Assembly (NCBI RefSeq): GCF_026342355.1
Contig: NZ_JAPEMV010000003.1
Location: 806,001 to 870,000 of the forward strand
Length of the DNA: 64,000 nt
Reading direction: 5' to 3'
Origin: Streptomyces sp. NBC_00249
GTDB lineage: Bacteria > Actinomycetota > Actinomycetes > Streptomycetales > Streptomycetaceae
The number at the start of each line of letters is the position of its first letter. The stretch's first letter is position 1. Shown piece after piece: positions 51,500-60,278 of this stretch. The position numbers were made by a program, and so were the translations under genes. The notes beneath the pieces were generated by a model, which saw only the letters and a list, made by a program, of their open reading frames with translations, was not told the DNA's origin and ran no database searches.

Positions 51500-52015
51500 T
51501 CCCATGGCCGAACTCGCCTCACGCGGAGCCATCACCGTCGGCATCGACCAGAGCTCCGACATGGTCCGCCTCGCCTCGTCCGCCAGCACGACCTCGACGA
51601 ACCCCTCACCTGGGCCGCCGACGCCAGCTTCGACATCGTCCTGCTCGCCCTGGTCCTCCACTACGCCCAGAACCGCGTCCGCCCCCTGACCGAACTCGCC
51701 CGTACCCTGCGCCCTGGCGGAAGGATCATCATCTCCACCAGCCACCCCACCGCGGACCGGCTCGCTGACGGCGGCAGCTACTTCGCCGCCCACCACGCCG
51801 AGGAATCCTGGTCCAATGGCATGACCCACCGCTACTGGCGCCAGCCCCTCCAGGCCTGGTTCGACGAGTTCGCAGAAGCCGACCTCACCGTCGACCGCCT
51901 CGTCGAACACCAGCCCGCGGCCTCGATGGCCCGTGCCCACCCGGCCGTACACGAAAAGCTCTCCCGCCAGCCTGGCTTCATCGTCTTCCAACTCCGTACT
52001 CAGGGAACGCCTTAG
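51500..52015 (+). pseudogene. SAM-dependent methyltransferase, decayed 5' part
   Basis: Frame one retains ELASRGAITVGIDQSSDMVR (end of motif I, motif II). The rest is in another frame: DASFDIVLLALVLHYAQ, LARTLRPGGRIIISTSHPTA, then HRYWRQPLQAWFDEFAEADL to the stop. This is a UbiE/class I methyltransferase with a frameshift near 51610 and no intact N terminus. It lies 44 bases before a kinase gene on the same strand, possibly a former operon. Confidence 0.7.
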
Positions 52016-52059
52016 GCTCCGTCCTGAACCGCCACGATTCCCGCATCGGAGTAGCGCCC

Positions 52060-52623
52060 ATGCAGAACCGCCCCACCCTTGTCGTCGTCAGCGGCCCGCC
52101 CGCCACGGGGAAGAGCACGCTCGCCCGCGTCCTCGGAACACAGCTGGGCTGCCCCACGATCATTCGGGACGAGATCAAACAGGGCGTGGTGATGAACAGC
52201 CCGGATCACCGTCCCGACAGAGACGATCCGCTCAACATTCCTGCCTGGGAGACGTTCTTCAACACGATCACCGTCCTCCTCAAGGGGGGTGTCACCGTCG
52301 TTGCCGAGGCTGCCTTCCAAGACCGGCTCTGGCGTCCGGGCCTGGAACCCCTCTTGGACCTTGCCGACATCCGCGTCGTCCGGTGCGCCGCTCCCACCTC
52401 GACCATCGTCGACCGGATCACCGAGCGAGCACGGACAGACAGTCACCGAGTGGCCCACGGCGATACAGCTCTCCTCGCGGATACGGAAGCCGGAGCGTAC
52501 GACCCTGCGCAGTTCGTACCCATCAGCCTCGACGTGCCGACACTGGTGGTGGACACATCTGACGGATACAGCCCGGGAACCGCTGAGATCGAAGCGTTCC
52601 TGCTACCTCGCAGGCCTTGGTAG
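52060..52623 (+). CDS. P-loop kinase / zeta-toxin-like AAA protein
   Basis: 187 residues. Walker A is GPPATGKST at 12-20. IIRDEIKQGV follows, and the second half has VTVVAEAAFQDRLWRPGL and VVRCAAPTSTIVDRITER, typical of small-molecule kinases of the chloramphenicol/aminoglycoside-phosphotransferase-like or zeta families. No antitoxin-like partner precedes it; the upstream neighbour is a broken methyltransferase. Phosphorylation of a small substrate is likely; the substrate is unknown. Confidence 0.8.
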   Translation: MQNRPTLVVVSGPPATGKSTLARVLGTQLGCPTIIRDEIKQGVVMNSPDHRPDRDDPLNIPAWETFFNTITVLLKGGVTVVAEAAFQDRLWRPGLEPLLDLADIRVVRCAAPTSTIVDRITERARTDSHRVAHGDTALLADTEAGAYDPAQFVPISLDVPTLVVDTSDGYSPGTAEIEAFLLPRRPW

Positions 52624-52860
52624 AGGTAGGGCCCTGACATCGCGGTCGCGCCACTCGACCGCGACACGAGCCAGACATGCGGGTGGCGGGTCTCGACGAG
52701 TTCGGTCCCGCCTGTGGCTCTATAGGCGACAAGTGACTCCAGTCGGAAGGCGAGTTCTGACTCCACCTCGCGTGGGTGGAGTTCGCGTTGATGGGATTTG
52801 GCTCCAGTGGAGGGCTGGTCGTGGGAGCATCGGGGTGCTAGCGAGCGTGAGGGGACTTCA

Positions 52861-54513
52861 GTGCCCGGCTCCAAGGTCGAGTTGTATGCCGCGATCCGTC
52901 GTGATGCGCGGGAGTTGGGTCTGTCCAGTCGCGCGCTGGCGTTGAAGTACTCGGTGGGGCGGCGCACAGTGGCTCTCGCGCTGGAGTCGGCGTGGCCCAC
53001 TGCTCGGAAGCGGATGCCGCCGAGGGGTTCACGTCTTGATCCGTACAAGCTGGCCATCGACGGGATGCTGCGGGCTGATCTGGACGCTCCGCGCAAGCAG
53101 CGGCATACACTCACGCGGATCTTCCACCGGTTGCTCGACGAGTACGGCGCTGAGGAAGTGTCGTACGCGATGGTCCGTGACTACGTCTTCGACCGGCGCC
53201 GTGAGATCCGGGTCGAGGACGGCCGCGGGCCGCCGGCCTCGTTCATCCCGCAGACCCACCGCCCGGGCGATGAGGCGGAGGTCGATTTCGGGGACGTGTG
53301 GATCAACCTGGCCGGCACTCTGACGAAGTGCTTCCTGTTCTCGCTGCGGCTTTCGTACTCGGGGCGGTCCGTCCACAAGATTTTCGCGTCCTGCGGGCAG
53401 GAGGCCTTCCTCGAAGGCCACGTCCACGCGCTGAACACGCTCGGCGGCGTCCCCTACGGCAAGATCCGCTACGACAACTTGCGGGCGGCGGTCGCCCAAG
53501 TCCTGGGCCTGACCCGGCGCCGGGTGGAATCCGAGCGGTGGACCGCATTCCGCTCGCACTATTCGATCACTAGCTTCTACTGCCACCCAGGCATCGAGGG
53601 CGCCCATGAGAAGGGCGGGGTCGAGGGACAGATCGGCTGGTTCCGCAGAAACCACCTGGTCCCCGTCCCGCAGGTGGACACCCTCGCGGAACTGAATCTG
53701 CTGGTCGAGCAGTGGGACCGGCAGGACAACGATCGCCGGATCCGGCTCCGCCCCAAGACCATTGGCGAGTACTTCCAGGCCGAGCACGCGCTGCTGGTGC
53801 CGCTGCCTGACGAGGTCTTCGAGACGGGGTTCGTCTCCTCGGTGCGGGTGGACCGCTACGGGCAGGTCTCGGCCCGCTCCAACCGGTATTCGGTGCCGGT
53901 GCGGCTGATCGGCCAGATGGTGCGGATCGTCCTTCACGCCTCCGAGCTGGTCGTCTACGACGGCTCCAAGGAAGTGGCCCGGCACGAGCGGCTGATCGCC
54001 AAGGGCGGATCCCGCCTTGACCTGGACCACTATCTCGAGGCCCTGGTCCGCAAGCCCGGCGCCTTTCCCGGCGCCACCGCGCTCGAGCAGGCCCGTTCGG
54101 CCGGCAAGTTCACCCCGGTCCACGACGCGTGGTGGCAGGCCGCATGCAAAGCCCACGGCGACCCCGAGGGCACCCGGGCCCTGATCTCGGTCCTGCTGCT
54201 GCACCGGCACATGGCCCACGAGGACGTGGTCGCCGGGATCGCGGCTGCGCTGAAGGCCGGCGCACTGACCGCGGACGCCGTCGCGTTGGAGGCCCGCAAA
54301 GCAGCCGACACCGATGCCGGCGTGCCCGCTCCGCACCAGGAACGGATCACACGCCCGGCGGAGGGCGGGGCGACGGTGACCTCGCTGACCGCGCGCCGGC
54401 TGGCCGCGCTGCCGCCCGACCCCAGGCCGCTGCCGTCGGTGGCCGCCTACGACGAACTGCTGCGGCTTCGCCGCCGGCACGCCGGACCATCCGCCCAACA
54501 GGGGGAATCATGA
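52861..54513 (+). CDS. istA: IS21-family transposase IstA
   Basis: 550 residues from the GTG after GAGGGGA. N-terminal HTH (LSSRALALKYSVGRRTVALA), then an integrase catalytic core (HRPGDEAEVDFGDVWINLAG with the first Asp; YGKIRYDNLRAAVAQVLG with the second; HEKGGVEGQIGWFRRNHLVP with the Glu) and a C-terminal Mu-type domain. It appears intact. The stop overlaps the istB start. It acts with IstB in cut-and-paste transposition. Confidence 0.93.
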   Translation: MPGSKVELYAAIRRDARELGLSSRALALKYSVGRRTVALALESAWPTARKRMPPRGSRLDPYKLAIDGMLRADLDAPRKQRHTLTRIFHRLLDEYGAEEVSYAMVRDYVFDRRREIRVEDGRGPPASFIPQTHRPGDEAEVDFGDVWINLAGTLTKCFLFSLRLSYSGRSVHKIFASCGQEAFLEGHVHALNTLGGVPYGKIRYDNLRAAVAQVLGLTRRRVESERWTAFRSHYSITSFYCHPGIEGAHEKGGVEGQIGWFRRNHLVPVPQVDTLAELNLLVEQWDRQDNDRRIRLRPKTIGEYFQAEHALLVPLPDEVFETGFVSSVRVDRYGQVSARSNRYSVPVRLIGQMVRIVLHASELVVYDGSKEVARHERLIAKGGSRLDLDHYLEALVRKPGAFPGATALEQARSAGKFTPVHDAWWQAACKAHGDPEGTRALISVLLLHRHMAHEDVVAGIAAALKAGALTADAVALEARKAADTDAGVPAPHQERITRPAEGGATVTSLTARRLAALPPDPRPLPSVAAYDELLRLRRRHAGPSAQQGES

Positions 54514-55310
54514 GCGCAAAGCGCAACCGGGGACTGACCGAGGAAGCCGCGGACGCGGCCGTGGACCAGGCATGCCGGATGCTGCGGCTGCCGACGATCC
54601 GGGCCCAGTACCCGGAACTGGCCGCAGGCGCCGCACAGGACCAGATGACCTACCGCGGGTTTCTGGCCGAGCTGCTGATGTCGGAATGCGACGACAGGGC
54701 ACGGCGCCGCTCCGAGCGGCGCATCAAGGCGGCCGGCTTCCCGCGCGACAAGTCCCTCCGGGCCTTCGATTTCGACGCGAACCCGGCCATCGACCCTGCG
54801 GCCATCCACACCCTGGCCTCCTGTGACTGGGTCAAGAAGAGCATGCCGCTCTGCCAGATCGGCGACTCCGGGACAGGGAAGTCACACCTGCTGATCGCGC
54901 TCGGCACCGAGGCCGCGATGCACGGCTACCGGGTTAAGTACGTCCTCGCGACCAAACTCGTCAACGAACTCGTCGAAGCAGCCGACGAGAAACTCCTCGC
55001 CAAGACCATCGCCCGCTACGGCCGCGTCGACCTTCTCTGTATTGACGAGCTCGGCTATATGGAACTGGACCGGCGCGGTGCCGAACTCCTCTTTCAGGTT
55101 TTGACCGAGCGCGAGGAAAATAGCTCTGTGGCGATCGCCTCCAACGAATCGTTTGGAGGCTGGACGAAAACCTTCACCGATCCCCGACTCTGCGCGGCCA
55201 TCGTGGACCGCCTCACCTTCGGCGGCAACATCATCGAGACCGGCACTGACTCCTACCGCCTGGCCGTCACACGAGCCCGCGCCGAAGCGGCCGCAGCCGT
55301 CACGAGCTGA
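54510..55310 (+). CDS. istB: IS21-family helper ATPase IstB
   Basis: 266 residues, start overlapping the istA stop (ATGA). AAA+ features: N-terminal MLRLPTIRAQYPELAAGA, Walker A GDSGTGKSH beginning at 118, Walker B LLCIDELGYME, sensor SNESFGGW and arginine-finger region DRLTFGGNIIETG. It appears intact. The right end of the element runs to about 55332, where another IS begins; I could not pair the IS21 terminal repeats by eye. Confidence 0.93.
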   Translation: MSAKRNRGLTEEAADAAVDQACRMLRLPTIRAQYPELAAGAAQDQMTYRGFLAELLMSECDDRARRRSERRIKAAGFPRDKSLRAFDFDANPAIDPAAIHTLASCDWVKKSMPLCQIGDSGTGKSHLLIALGTEAAMHGYRVKYVLATKLVNELVEAADEKLLAKTIARYGRVDLLCIDELGYMELDRRGAELLFQVLTEREENSSVAIASNESFGGWTKTFTDPRLCAAIVDRLTFGGNIIETGTDSYRLAVTRARAEAAAAVTS

Positions 55311-55482
55311 CATCTGTCCAGTTCACGGGGGGCTAAGTGCGTTGTGGCAAACCGGATTTCGTTCGAGGCATGCGGGCACGGGTGATCATCTGGACGGAGG
55401 TACGGGTGCGACCGTGGGCATGAAAGAACGGGCCCCATGGTAGTGACGCGGTTACGACACCCAGCACGCCCAAGGAAGCCCG

Positions 55483-56439
55483 TTGCCCGATCAGTTGAGC
55501 AGTATCTCTGTGTCTTCGTCCACCGCGGTCACTCCTGGGTGTGACTGCTACGTGCACCGGTTCGGTTCGATCGTTCCGGGGCGGCGGGCGGCCTGCTATC
55601 CGAGTGACATGACGGATGCGGAGTGGGCCGAGGTCCGTTCCGCGATGCCGGTGCCGGCCTGGCTCCTCAAGCAGGGCGGGCGTCCCGAGGGGTATTGCCA
55701 CCGCGAAATACTCGATGCGGTGCGCTACCTGGTCGACAATGGTGTGAAGTGGATGGCTCTGCCGGTCGATTTCCCGTACTGGCGGGCGGTTTACGACTTC
55801 TTCCGCCGCTGGCGGGCCTACGACTACGTGCGTGAACTGCATGAACGGCTGCGTCGCACGGCCAGGGAACACGAAGGGCGGAACGCCGAGCCATCCGCGG
55901 GGATCATCGACAGTCAGTCGGTGGACGCCTCCGAGACCGTCGGTGCGGAAAGTCGCGGATACGACGGCGGGAAATCACGTGACGGGCGCAAGCGTCACAT
56001 CCTGACCGACACCGAGGGCCTGCTCCTGGAGGTCACTGTGACCACAGCCGATGTGCACGACTCCAAGGCCGCTCCCGCGCTGCTGGAGACATTCATGGAC
56101 CAGCCGCGCCGGCTGCTGAAACTGGTGTGGGTCGACAGCGCCTACCAGGGCCCTGCCCTGGCCAAGGCGTTCGCCCGGCACGGAGTGCGGATCGAGGTCG
56201 TGCGCCGATCCGACGGACACCGCGGATTTGTCGTGCTGGCCCGCAGGTGGGTGGTGGAGCGAACGCTGAGCTGGCTCTCCCGCTCACGCCGCCTCAACCG
56301 CGACCACGAACGCCGCCTCGACCACCACGCCCAGATGGTGTGGTGGGCCGCTGTGATCAGGCTGTCCCGGCGCCTGGCCGCGGACGCCCCGCGCTGGCCG
56401 GAGAAGCGTCCCGGCCGACTGCCCCGGGCGCGGGCATGA
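55483..56439 (+). CDS. IS5-family transposase of element A
   Basis: 318 residues from a TTG preceded by AAGGAAG; an ATG at 55609 is a possible shorter start. The DDE domain is intact: AGIIDSQSVDASETVG, SRDGRKRHILTDTEG, KLVWVDSAYQGPALAKAFAR and FVVLARRWVVERTLSWLSRS with the terminal Glu. It begins with a short variable region and MTDAEWAEVRSAMP. The 3' end overlaps the convergent passenger gene by 83 bases. Confidence 0.92.
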   Translation: MPDQLSSISVSSSTAVTPGCDCYVHRFGSIVPGRRAACYPSDMTDAEWAEVRSAMPVPAWLLKQGGRPEGYCHREILDAVRYLVDNGVKWMALPVDFPYWRAVYDFFRRWRAYDYVRELHERLRRTAREHEGRNAEPSAGIIDSQSVDASETVGAESRGYDGGKSRDGRKRHILTDTEGLLLEVTVTTADVHDSKAAPALLETFMDQPRRLLKLVWVDSAYQGPALAKAFARHGVRIEVVRRSDGHRGFVVLARRWVVERTLSWLSRSRRLNRDHERRLDHHAQMVWWAAVIRLSRRLAADAPRWPEKRPGRLPRARA

Positions 56440-56947
56440 ACCGTCCGTCCTTCGCCCGCACCAGCCAGCCCCGCTTCTCCAGCACGTAGGCACGGTGCCG
56501 GATCTTCTCCACCTCGTTCTTGATCTCCGCTTCCCGGCCCACCGCCCGCGTCAGCTCCACTCCGTTCACCGGCCCCGAGGCAGCCACCACCGCGGCGAAC
56601 ACCTCCCGATACAGGCCGCTGAGCACCTCTTCACCCATGCCCGATCGCCGCACCGGCGGCCTCTCGCCATGCCCCGCGCCGGGGCCGCTCGATCCCACGG
56701 CGGCAGCCGTCTCACCACCAGACGGCACGGAAACCGGCGTAATCACGGGGCTCTCCTCGGCCAGCACCGACACGAGTTCCTCACGCCCCACCCGGGCCCG
56801 CTCGACTCGCTCCCGCGCGGCATCCACCTCCGCCTGAGCCTGCTCCAGGACCTCCGTCCAGGACTCCAGATCCTGCCTCGCCCGCGCCTCACGCTGTTCC
56901 ATCAACCCCAACACCGACGGCATCGCACCCTCCTCGATCCATAACAA
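56357..56947 (-). CDS. Passenger gene of IS element A: coiled-coil plus winged-helix-like protein
   Basis: 196 residues. Residues 15-65 form a long coiled coil (EQREARARQDLESWTEVLEQ, AQAEVDAARERVERARVGRE). The C-terminal half (MGEEVLSGLYREVFAAVVAA, ELTRAVGREAEIKNEVEKIR, AYVLEKRGWLVRAKDGRFMP) resembles a winged helix. It lies wholly inside the terminal repeats and is transcribed against the transposase, overlapping its 3' end. I infer a regulatory or accessory role in transposition; no known family. Confidence 0.7.
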   Translation of the reverse strand: MLWIEEGAMPSVLGLMEQREARARQDLESWTEVLEQAQAEVDAARERVERARVGREELVSVLAEESPVITPVSVPSGGETAAAVGSSGPGAGHGERPPVRRSGMGEEVLSGLYREVFAAVVAASGPVNGVELTRAVGREAEIKNEVEKIRHRAYVLEKRGWLVRAKDGRFMPAPGAVGRDASPASAGRPRPGAGTA

Positions 56948-57123
56948 GCCGTCCGCTGCCTGCCCCTACCCCGCCCCGGTCATGCCCCGCACACGAAGAA
57001 GTCCCTGCTCATCGAACAGGGACTCCCTTTGCCACAACGCACTAAGAACTCGCGTAGATAGGCGGTGGGCTGTTAGGTGCTGATGGATCACGGGCGCTGT
57101 GACGGGCTGTGACGAGAGGGCTG

Positions 57124-57555
57124 TCAGGGCAGTGGCAGCAAGGTGAGGGCTTGGATCCGCGACGCTGCGAAATCACTGCCGCAGCGGGGGCAGCCGTTGA
57201 TCAGTTGGTGTGCTCCGATATGCCGTCCGAAGATCGGGAGTCCGGTGTCGGGGTAGACGGCTCGGAAGCGTGCCGTGCAGGCGTGGCAGGTCAGGAAGTG
57301 GATTTCCGCGAGGACGACCTCTTCCAGGACATGCGGGTCCGGTGCGGCGTTCTCGGTGAGGCTGGGTGCGGGTCGGTTCGCGGGCCAGACCGCCACGTAG
57401 GGAGCCTCTGGTCGCAGGTGCGGCCGGAGGAGCGCCGGGCGGAAACGGCACTCGACATGTTCGAGGGCTACAGCGATGGGTTGCAGGGTTGTGGGGACGG
57501 GCTCATGGGGGGCGAACACCTCAAGTTCGCCCCAGGGCAGTGCGAATCGCCGCAT
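57124..57555 (-). CDS. Passenger gene of IS element B: zinc-ribbon protein
   Basis: 143 residues downstream of the transposase on the same strand and inside the terminal repeats. The N-terminal part is Pro/Ala-rich (WGELEVFAPHEPVPTTLQPI); the C-terminal part has CHACTARFRAV and CPRCGSDF, a four-cysteine zinc ribbon. It is probably co-transcribed with the transposase. Family not recognised; a regulator of transposition or a selfish cargo are both possible. Confidence 0.65.
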   Translation of the reverse strand: MRRFALPWGELEVFAPHEPVPTTLQPIAVALEHVECRFRPALLRPHLRPEAPYVAVWPANRPAPSLTENAAPDPHVLEEVVLAEIHFLTCHACTARFRAVYPDTGLPIFGRHIGAHQLINGCPRCGSDFAASRIQALTLLPLP

Positions 57556-57609
57556 GTGTTGTCCTGTCGTCCGGTGATGTCATTGTCGCTGACGCCGTGG
57601 GCGGGGAGG

Positions 57610-58452
57610 TCACGGACGCCGGCGGGGGCGCTCGTCCCAGCGGTGGGTCGTCCAGGCCCGGCGGATGAGGCTGCGGACAGTGATGATCGTGTCTGCCAGA
57701 TCGAAGAAGGCGTCGATCGCGATGGTGCGGCGCTCGAAGCAGCGGGCAAGGCGGTGGAAGGCGTTTTGCCAGGCATGGGTGCGCTCCACGTGCCAGCGCC
57801 GGCTCGCCTGGATCGGCGCCTTCTCGCCCTTGTGGGCAATCTGGCCGCGGAAGCCTCGTTCGGCAAGGAGTGCACGGGTCTTGGTCGAGTCGTAGCCGGC
57901 GTCCAGATGCACGGTGATCTCATCGGGCAACGGGCCGAGATCGCCCAGACGGTCCAGAGTGGAGGCCAGCAGCGGGGAGTCGTGGCGGTTCGCACCGGCC
58001 AGAAACCGGCCCAGCGGAATTCCGTAGCCGTCGACCATCCCGGAGCGCTTCATGCCCTGCTTTCCGCGGTCGACCGGCGAGCGCCCGGCCGCCTCGCCGC
58101 CGCCCGGCGCTTTGGTGATGGCGCCGTCCACCGCGATCTCCTCCAGCACGAGACCGACGATCCGGTCGTAGCCCTCGAGCGCGATCTGCTTGAACCGGCT
58201 GAACACCCCGAGCCGGATCCACTCGTCGCGACGGCTTCGGATCGTGCTGGCCGAGCACGTGGCGTCGGCTATCGCCTCATAGGAACACCCGAAGCGCAGC
58301 AGCTGCAGAAGCTTGTCGAACACGATCCGGTCGCCGATACGCGGACGATGACACCGCAGCGGATGGTCCGGGTGGTACACCGGCCGCTCGGGCAGCAGCA
58401 CCGAAAATTGGTCCCACAGCGGTTCGGTCAGCCATGATGGCAGGACAGGCAC
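57610..58452 (-). CDS. IS5-family transposase of element B
   Basis: 280 residues. N-terminal HTH region (LQLLRFGCSYEAIADATCSA, TIRSRRDEWIRLGVF) and DDE core: VLEEIAVDGAITKAPGGGEA, GIPLGRFLAGANRHDSPLL, ITVHLDAGYDSTKTRALLAE and SRRWHVERTHAWQNAFHRLA. It appears intact; its start is close to the right terminal repeat. Confidence 0.92.
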   Translation of the reverse strand: MPVLPSWLTEPLWDQFSVLLPERPVYHPDHPLRCHRPRIGDRIVFDKLLQLLRFGCSYEAIADATCSASTIRSRRDEWIRLGVFSRFKQIALEGYDRIVGLVLEEIAVDGAITKAPGGGEAAGRSPVDRGKQGMKRSGMVDGYGIPLGRFLAGANRHDSPLLASTLDRLGDLGPLPDEITVHLDAGYDSTKTRALLAERGFRGQIAHKGEKAPIQASRRWHVERTHAWQNAFHRLARCFERRTIAIDAFFDLADTIITVRSLIRRAWTTHRWDERPRRRP

Positions 58453-58550
58453 AGGTCTCTCCGGTGGTCACAGAGCGTCGCAACTCCATGATCGCCAAGA
58501 CCTGTGCCTGTCGTGTCGCCAGGGTCCGACAACGCCTATCCGCGCGAGTT

Positions 58551-59030
58551 CTAAGTCCTGTTTGCTTCGTCATCTGCAGGCGCTTGTGGATGGTCCACGG
58601 TGGTGCCGTCTGGATTCAGCCCGAAGGCGGCCGAAAGAACGGCAGGGAGATTCGCTTCCGGAAGTGCGGCACGTATTTCAGCCAGTACCTGAGGGAAGTC
58701 TTCGTCGTCGATGAAGCCCATGTATTCCTGGCGCAGTCGGTAAATGGTCTCGACAAGCTCGGGCCGTAGTTGCATCCAGGCACGCGACGAACGGATCTGT
58801 TCGTCGACCTGGTCCATGAACCAGCGCATGACTTCGTAGGGGACTTCCAGGTGACGCCCGCGAGGGTCGAAACACACCGTCGGTTCTCGTGCAGGATCCT
58901 CGTCGGGGACGACTGCGGTCACAAGGTGGAGTTGCTCGGCGGCGAGCTCCAGTTCCAAGTACCAGGCGTCATCGGCTACGGAGTACATCGCGGTGATCGC
59001 GTAGTGGCCATTGGGGTGTGGGAGGGGCAT
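58551..59030 (-). CDS. Hypothetical protein, 159 aa
   Basis: Protein-like over its whole length: a beta-rich N terminus (HYAITAMYSVADDAWYLELE), a helical middle (EVMRWFMDQVDEQIRSSRAW), then ETIYRLRQEYMGFIDDEDF. No known motif. Its TAG stop is formed by the CTAAG sequence that is the target duplication of IS element B, so the insertion occurred at the stop codon and left the coding sequence intact. Confidence 0.65.
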   Translation of the reverse strand: MPLPHPNGHYAITAMYSVADDAWYLELELAAEQLHLVTAVVPDEDPAREPTVCFDPRGRHLEVPYEVMRWFMDQVDEQIRSSRAWMQLRPELVETIYRLRQEYMGFIDDEDFPQVLAEIRAALPEANLPAVLSAAFGLNPDGTTVDHPQAPADDEANRT

Positions 59031-59239
59031 GGCCGCATGCTTTCACGCTCGCCAAGGCGGGGCGTCGCGAGCCCTACCGCCACAGCTCGGACCGGCTTGA
59101 TCCACCGGTCCGGGACGTCGACCAGCATCCAGAACGGCCGAAATATCACCCGCTCACGCATCCGAGGTGGAGTCACTTCTCTGGGCGGATGCGGGGAAAG
59201 GCTTGTCCGCCGTATTCACCGCTGCGAAAGGGGTCCACA

Positions 59240-59560
59240 GTGGCCAAGGAGATGCCCGAACCTGAGTCGACTACTACCGGGGGCGGGGGAGGGCGGGGTG
59301 GCCCGGCGCTGCCGCGTAGGTCGAAGAATCCGATCACGTACGCGAAGGGACCGGCCCCCGACTCGAACGCCGACGGCGGGAGCAGCACCGGGAAGGGTTC
59401 GACCGATACCGGGGTGCAGACGCCGGAGAAGGCGGGTGGCCTGGAGCTGCCGCATACGTCGAACAACCCGGAGGGCGGCCGGGTGCTGCCGCGTATGCCG
59501 AAGAACCCGGCGGGTGGCCCGGAGCTGCCGCGTAAGAAGGCCGGCGGCAGCAGCAGCTAG
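59240..59560 (+). CDS. Gly/Pro-rich peptide with four 12-residue repeats
   Basis: 106 residues from a GTG six bases after AAAGGGG. Four imperfect repeats follow the pattern GG-x-x-LP-x-x-x-x-NP: GGPALPRRSKNP (20-31), GGLELPHTSNNP (66-77), GGRVLPRMPKNP (79-90) and GGPELPRKKAGG (92-103). There is a low-complexity spacer with Gly, Ser and Thr between repeats one and two. No signal peptide or membrane segment. A strong terminator follows. It could be a structural/disordered protein or a multi-core peptide precursor; no modification enzyme is next to it. Not recognised. Confidence 0.65.
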   Translation: MAKEMPEPESTTTGGGGGRGGPALPRRSKNPITYAKGPAPDSNADGGSSTGKGSTDTGVQTPEKAGGLELPHTSNNPEGGRVLPRMPKNPAGGPELPRKKAGGSSS

Positions 59561-59584
59561 TCCACGGGCAGCAGAGCGACAGTG

Positions 59585-59619
59585 AGTGCGGGCCGCCGGA
59601 CCGGGTGGCGGCCCGCACT
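59585..59619. terminator. Bidirectional terminator
   Basis: AGTGCGGGCCGCC pairs perfectly with GGCGGCCCGCACT, 13 bp with a nine-base loop, between the repeat peptide (+) and a convergent - strand gene. Confidence 0.85.
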
Positions 59620-59623
59620 GCGT

Positions 59624-59789
59624 TCACTCCTCGCCGGGGTCGGGGCTCCAGTCGGCCGGCCCACCGCCGCAGGAACTTCAGAAGATCGCCGGGACCGAGG
59701 GCGCGGCCGAGGATCTCGCCGTCGACGCGGACGCGGCGCCCGCCCTGGGCGTCCGGTGGGTAGACGATGACGCGCAGGTCAGGGCTCAT
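59624..59789 (-). pseudogene. Small hypothetical protein, one-base frameshift near its end
   Basis: ATG overlaps the stop of the DUF6233 gene. It reads LRVIVYPPDAQGGRRVRVDG and GRALGPGDLLKFLRR, a common small Streptomyces family. After this the annotated frame runs on through the terminator, whereas shifting by one base gives GPADWSPDPGEE and a stop just before the terminator. Either a natural frameshift or a sequencing indel in a GC-rich stretch. Confidence 0.55.
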
Positions 59790-60148
59790 CCCTCCACCTG
59801 CCGGTACCCGGTCATTCGAGCACTCCGAGGGCGGTGTCGGGGCGGCAGTGGATGCAGGCCGGGCACGCCCTCGGTCAAGTGTCGGCGTATCTGTTCCGGG
59901 CTGGCGGGGGCGCAGCGTTTGCCGGTGTTCCAGCAGTCCCCGGTGTGCAGCTGTGTGGGGAGTCGGCCGGCGCCGATGCCGCGCTCGACCAGCCACGCGG
60001 GCGGCTCCTGCGGTGGCGCCGGTTTCCGGGCGGTGGCGGTCTCGCGTTCCTCGACCGTGGCGAGGGCCGCCTCCGCGCGGTTGAGTTCGCCGCGGAGGTA
60101 GGTGATCGAGGTCTGGAGCCGGGGAGGGTCCGGCGGCAGCACGGACAC
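59786..60148 (-). CDS. DUF6233-like protein
   Basis: 120 residues from a GTG. It begins SVLPPDPPRLQTSITYLRGE, with an Ala/Glu-rich helix, then PPAWLVERGIGAGRLPTQLH, TGDCWNTGKRCAPASPEQIR. This layout (PPDxPRL start, then a C-terminal His/Cys segment) is typical of DUF6233 proteins, which are abundant in Streptomyces accessory regions. Its stop overlaps the next gene (ATGA). Function unknown. Confidence 0.65.
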   Translation of the reverse strand: MSVLPPDPPRLQTSITYLRGELNRAEAALATVEERETATARKPAPPQEPPAWLVERGIGAGRLPTQLHTGDCWNTGKRCAPASPEQIRRHLTEGVPGLHPLPPRHRPRSARMTGYRQVEG

Positions 60149-60278
60149 GGTGGTCAGCCCTCGTTCTGTGCCTGCCGGGCGGCGCGACAGGCCGTGCACA
60201 AGGGGTTGGCAGGCGCGCCGCACTTCGCGCACACCGTGTGGCACGCCCCGCCCCCGCCCCGTGAAGGAGCACCAACCC

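Larger units (their letters stand above)
55338..57041. mobile_element. IS element A (IS5 family) with passenger gene
   Basis: Perfect 14-bp terminal repeats TGCGTTGTGGCAAA (55338-55351) and its complement (57028-57041), flanked on both sides by CTAAG (55333-55337 and 57042-57046). Length 1704 bp. It contains a transposase on the + strand and a convergent passenger gene. It appears complete and recent. Confidence 0.9.
57047..58550. mobile_element. IS element B (IS5 family) with passenger gene
   Basis: Terminal repeats AACTCGCG-TA-GATAGGCG (57047-57064) and the complement of CGCCTATCCGCGCGAGTT (58533-58550) match at 16 of 18 positions. CTAAG flanks both ends (57042-57046, 58551-58555). Length 1504 bp. 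Its left target copy is the right target copy of element A. Confidence 0.9.
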
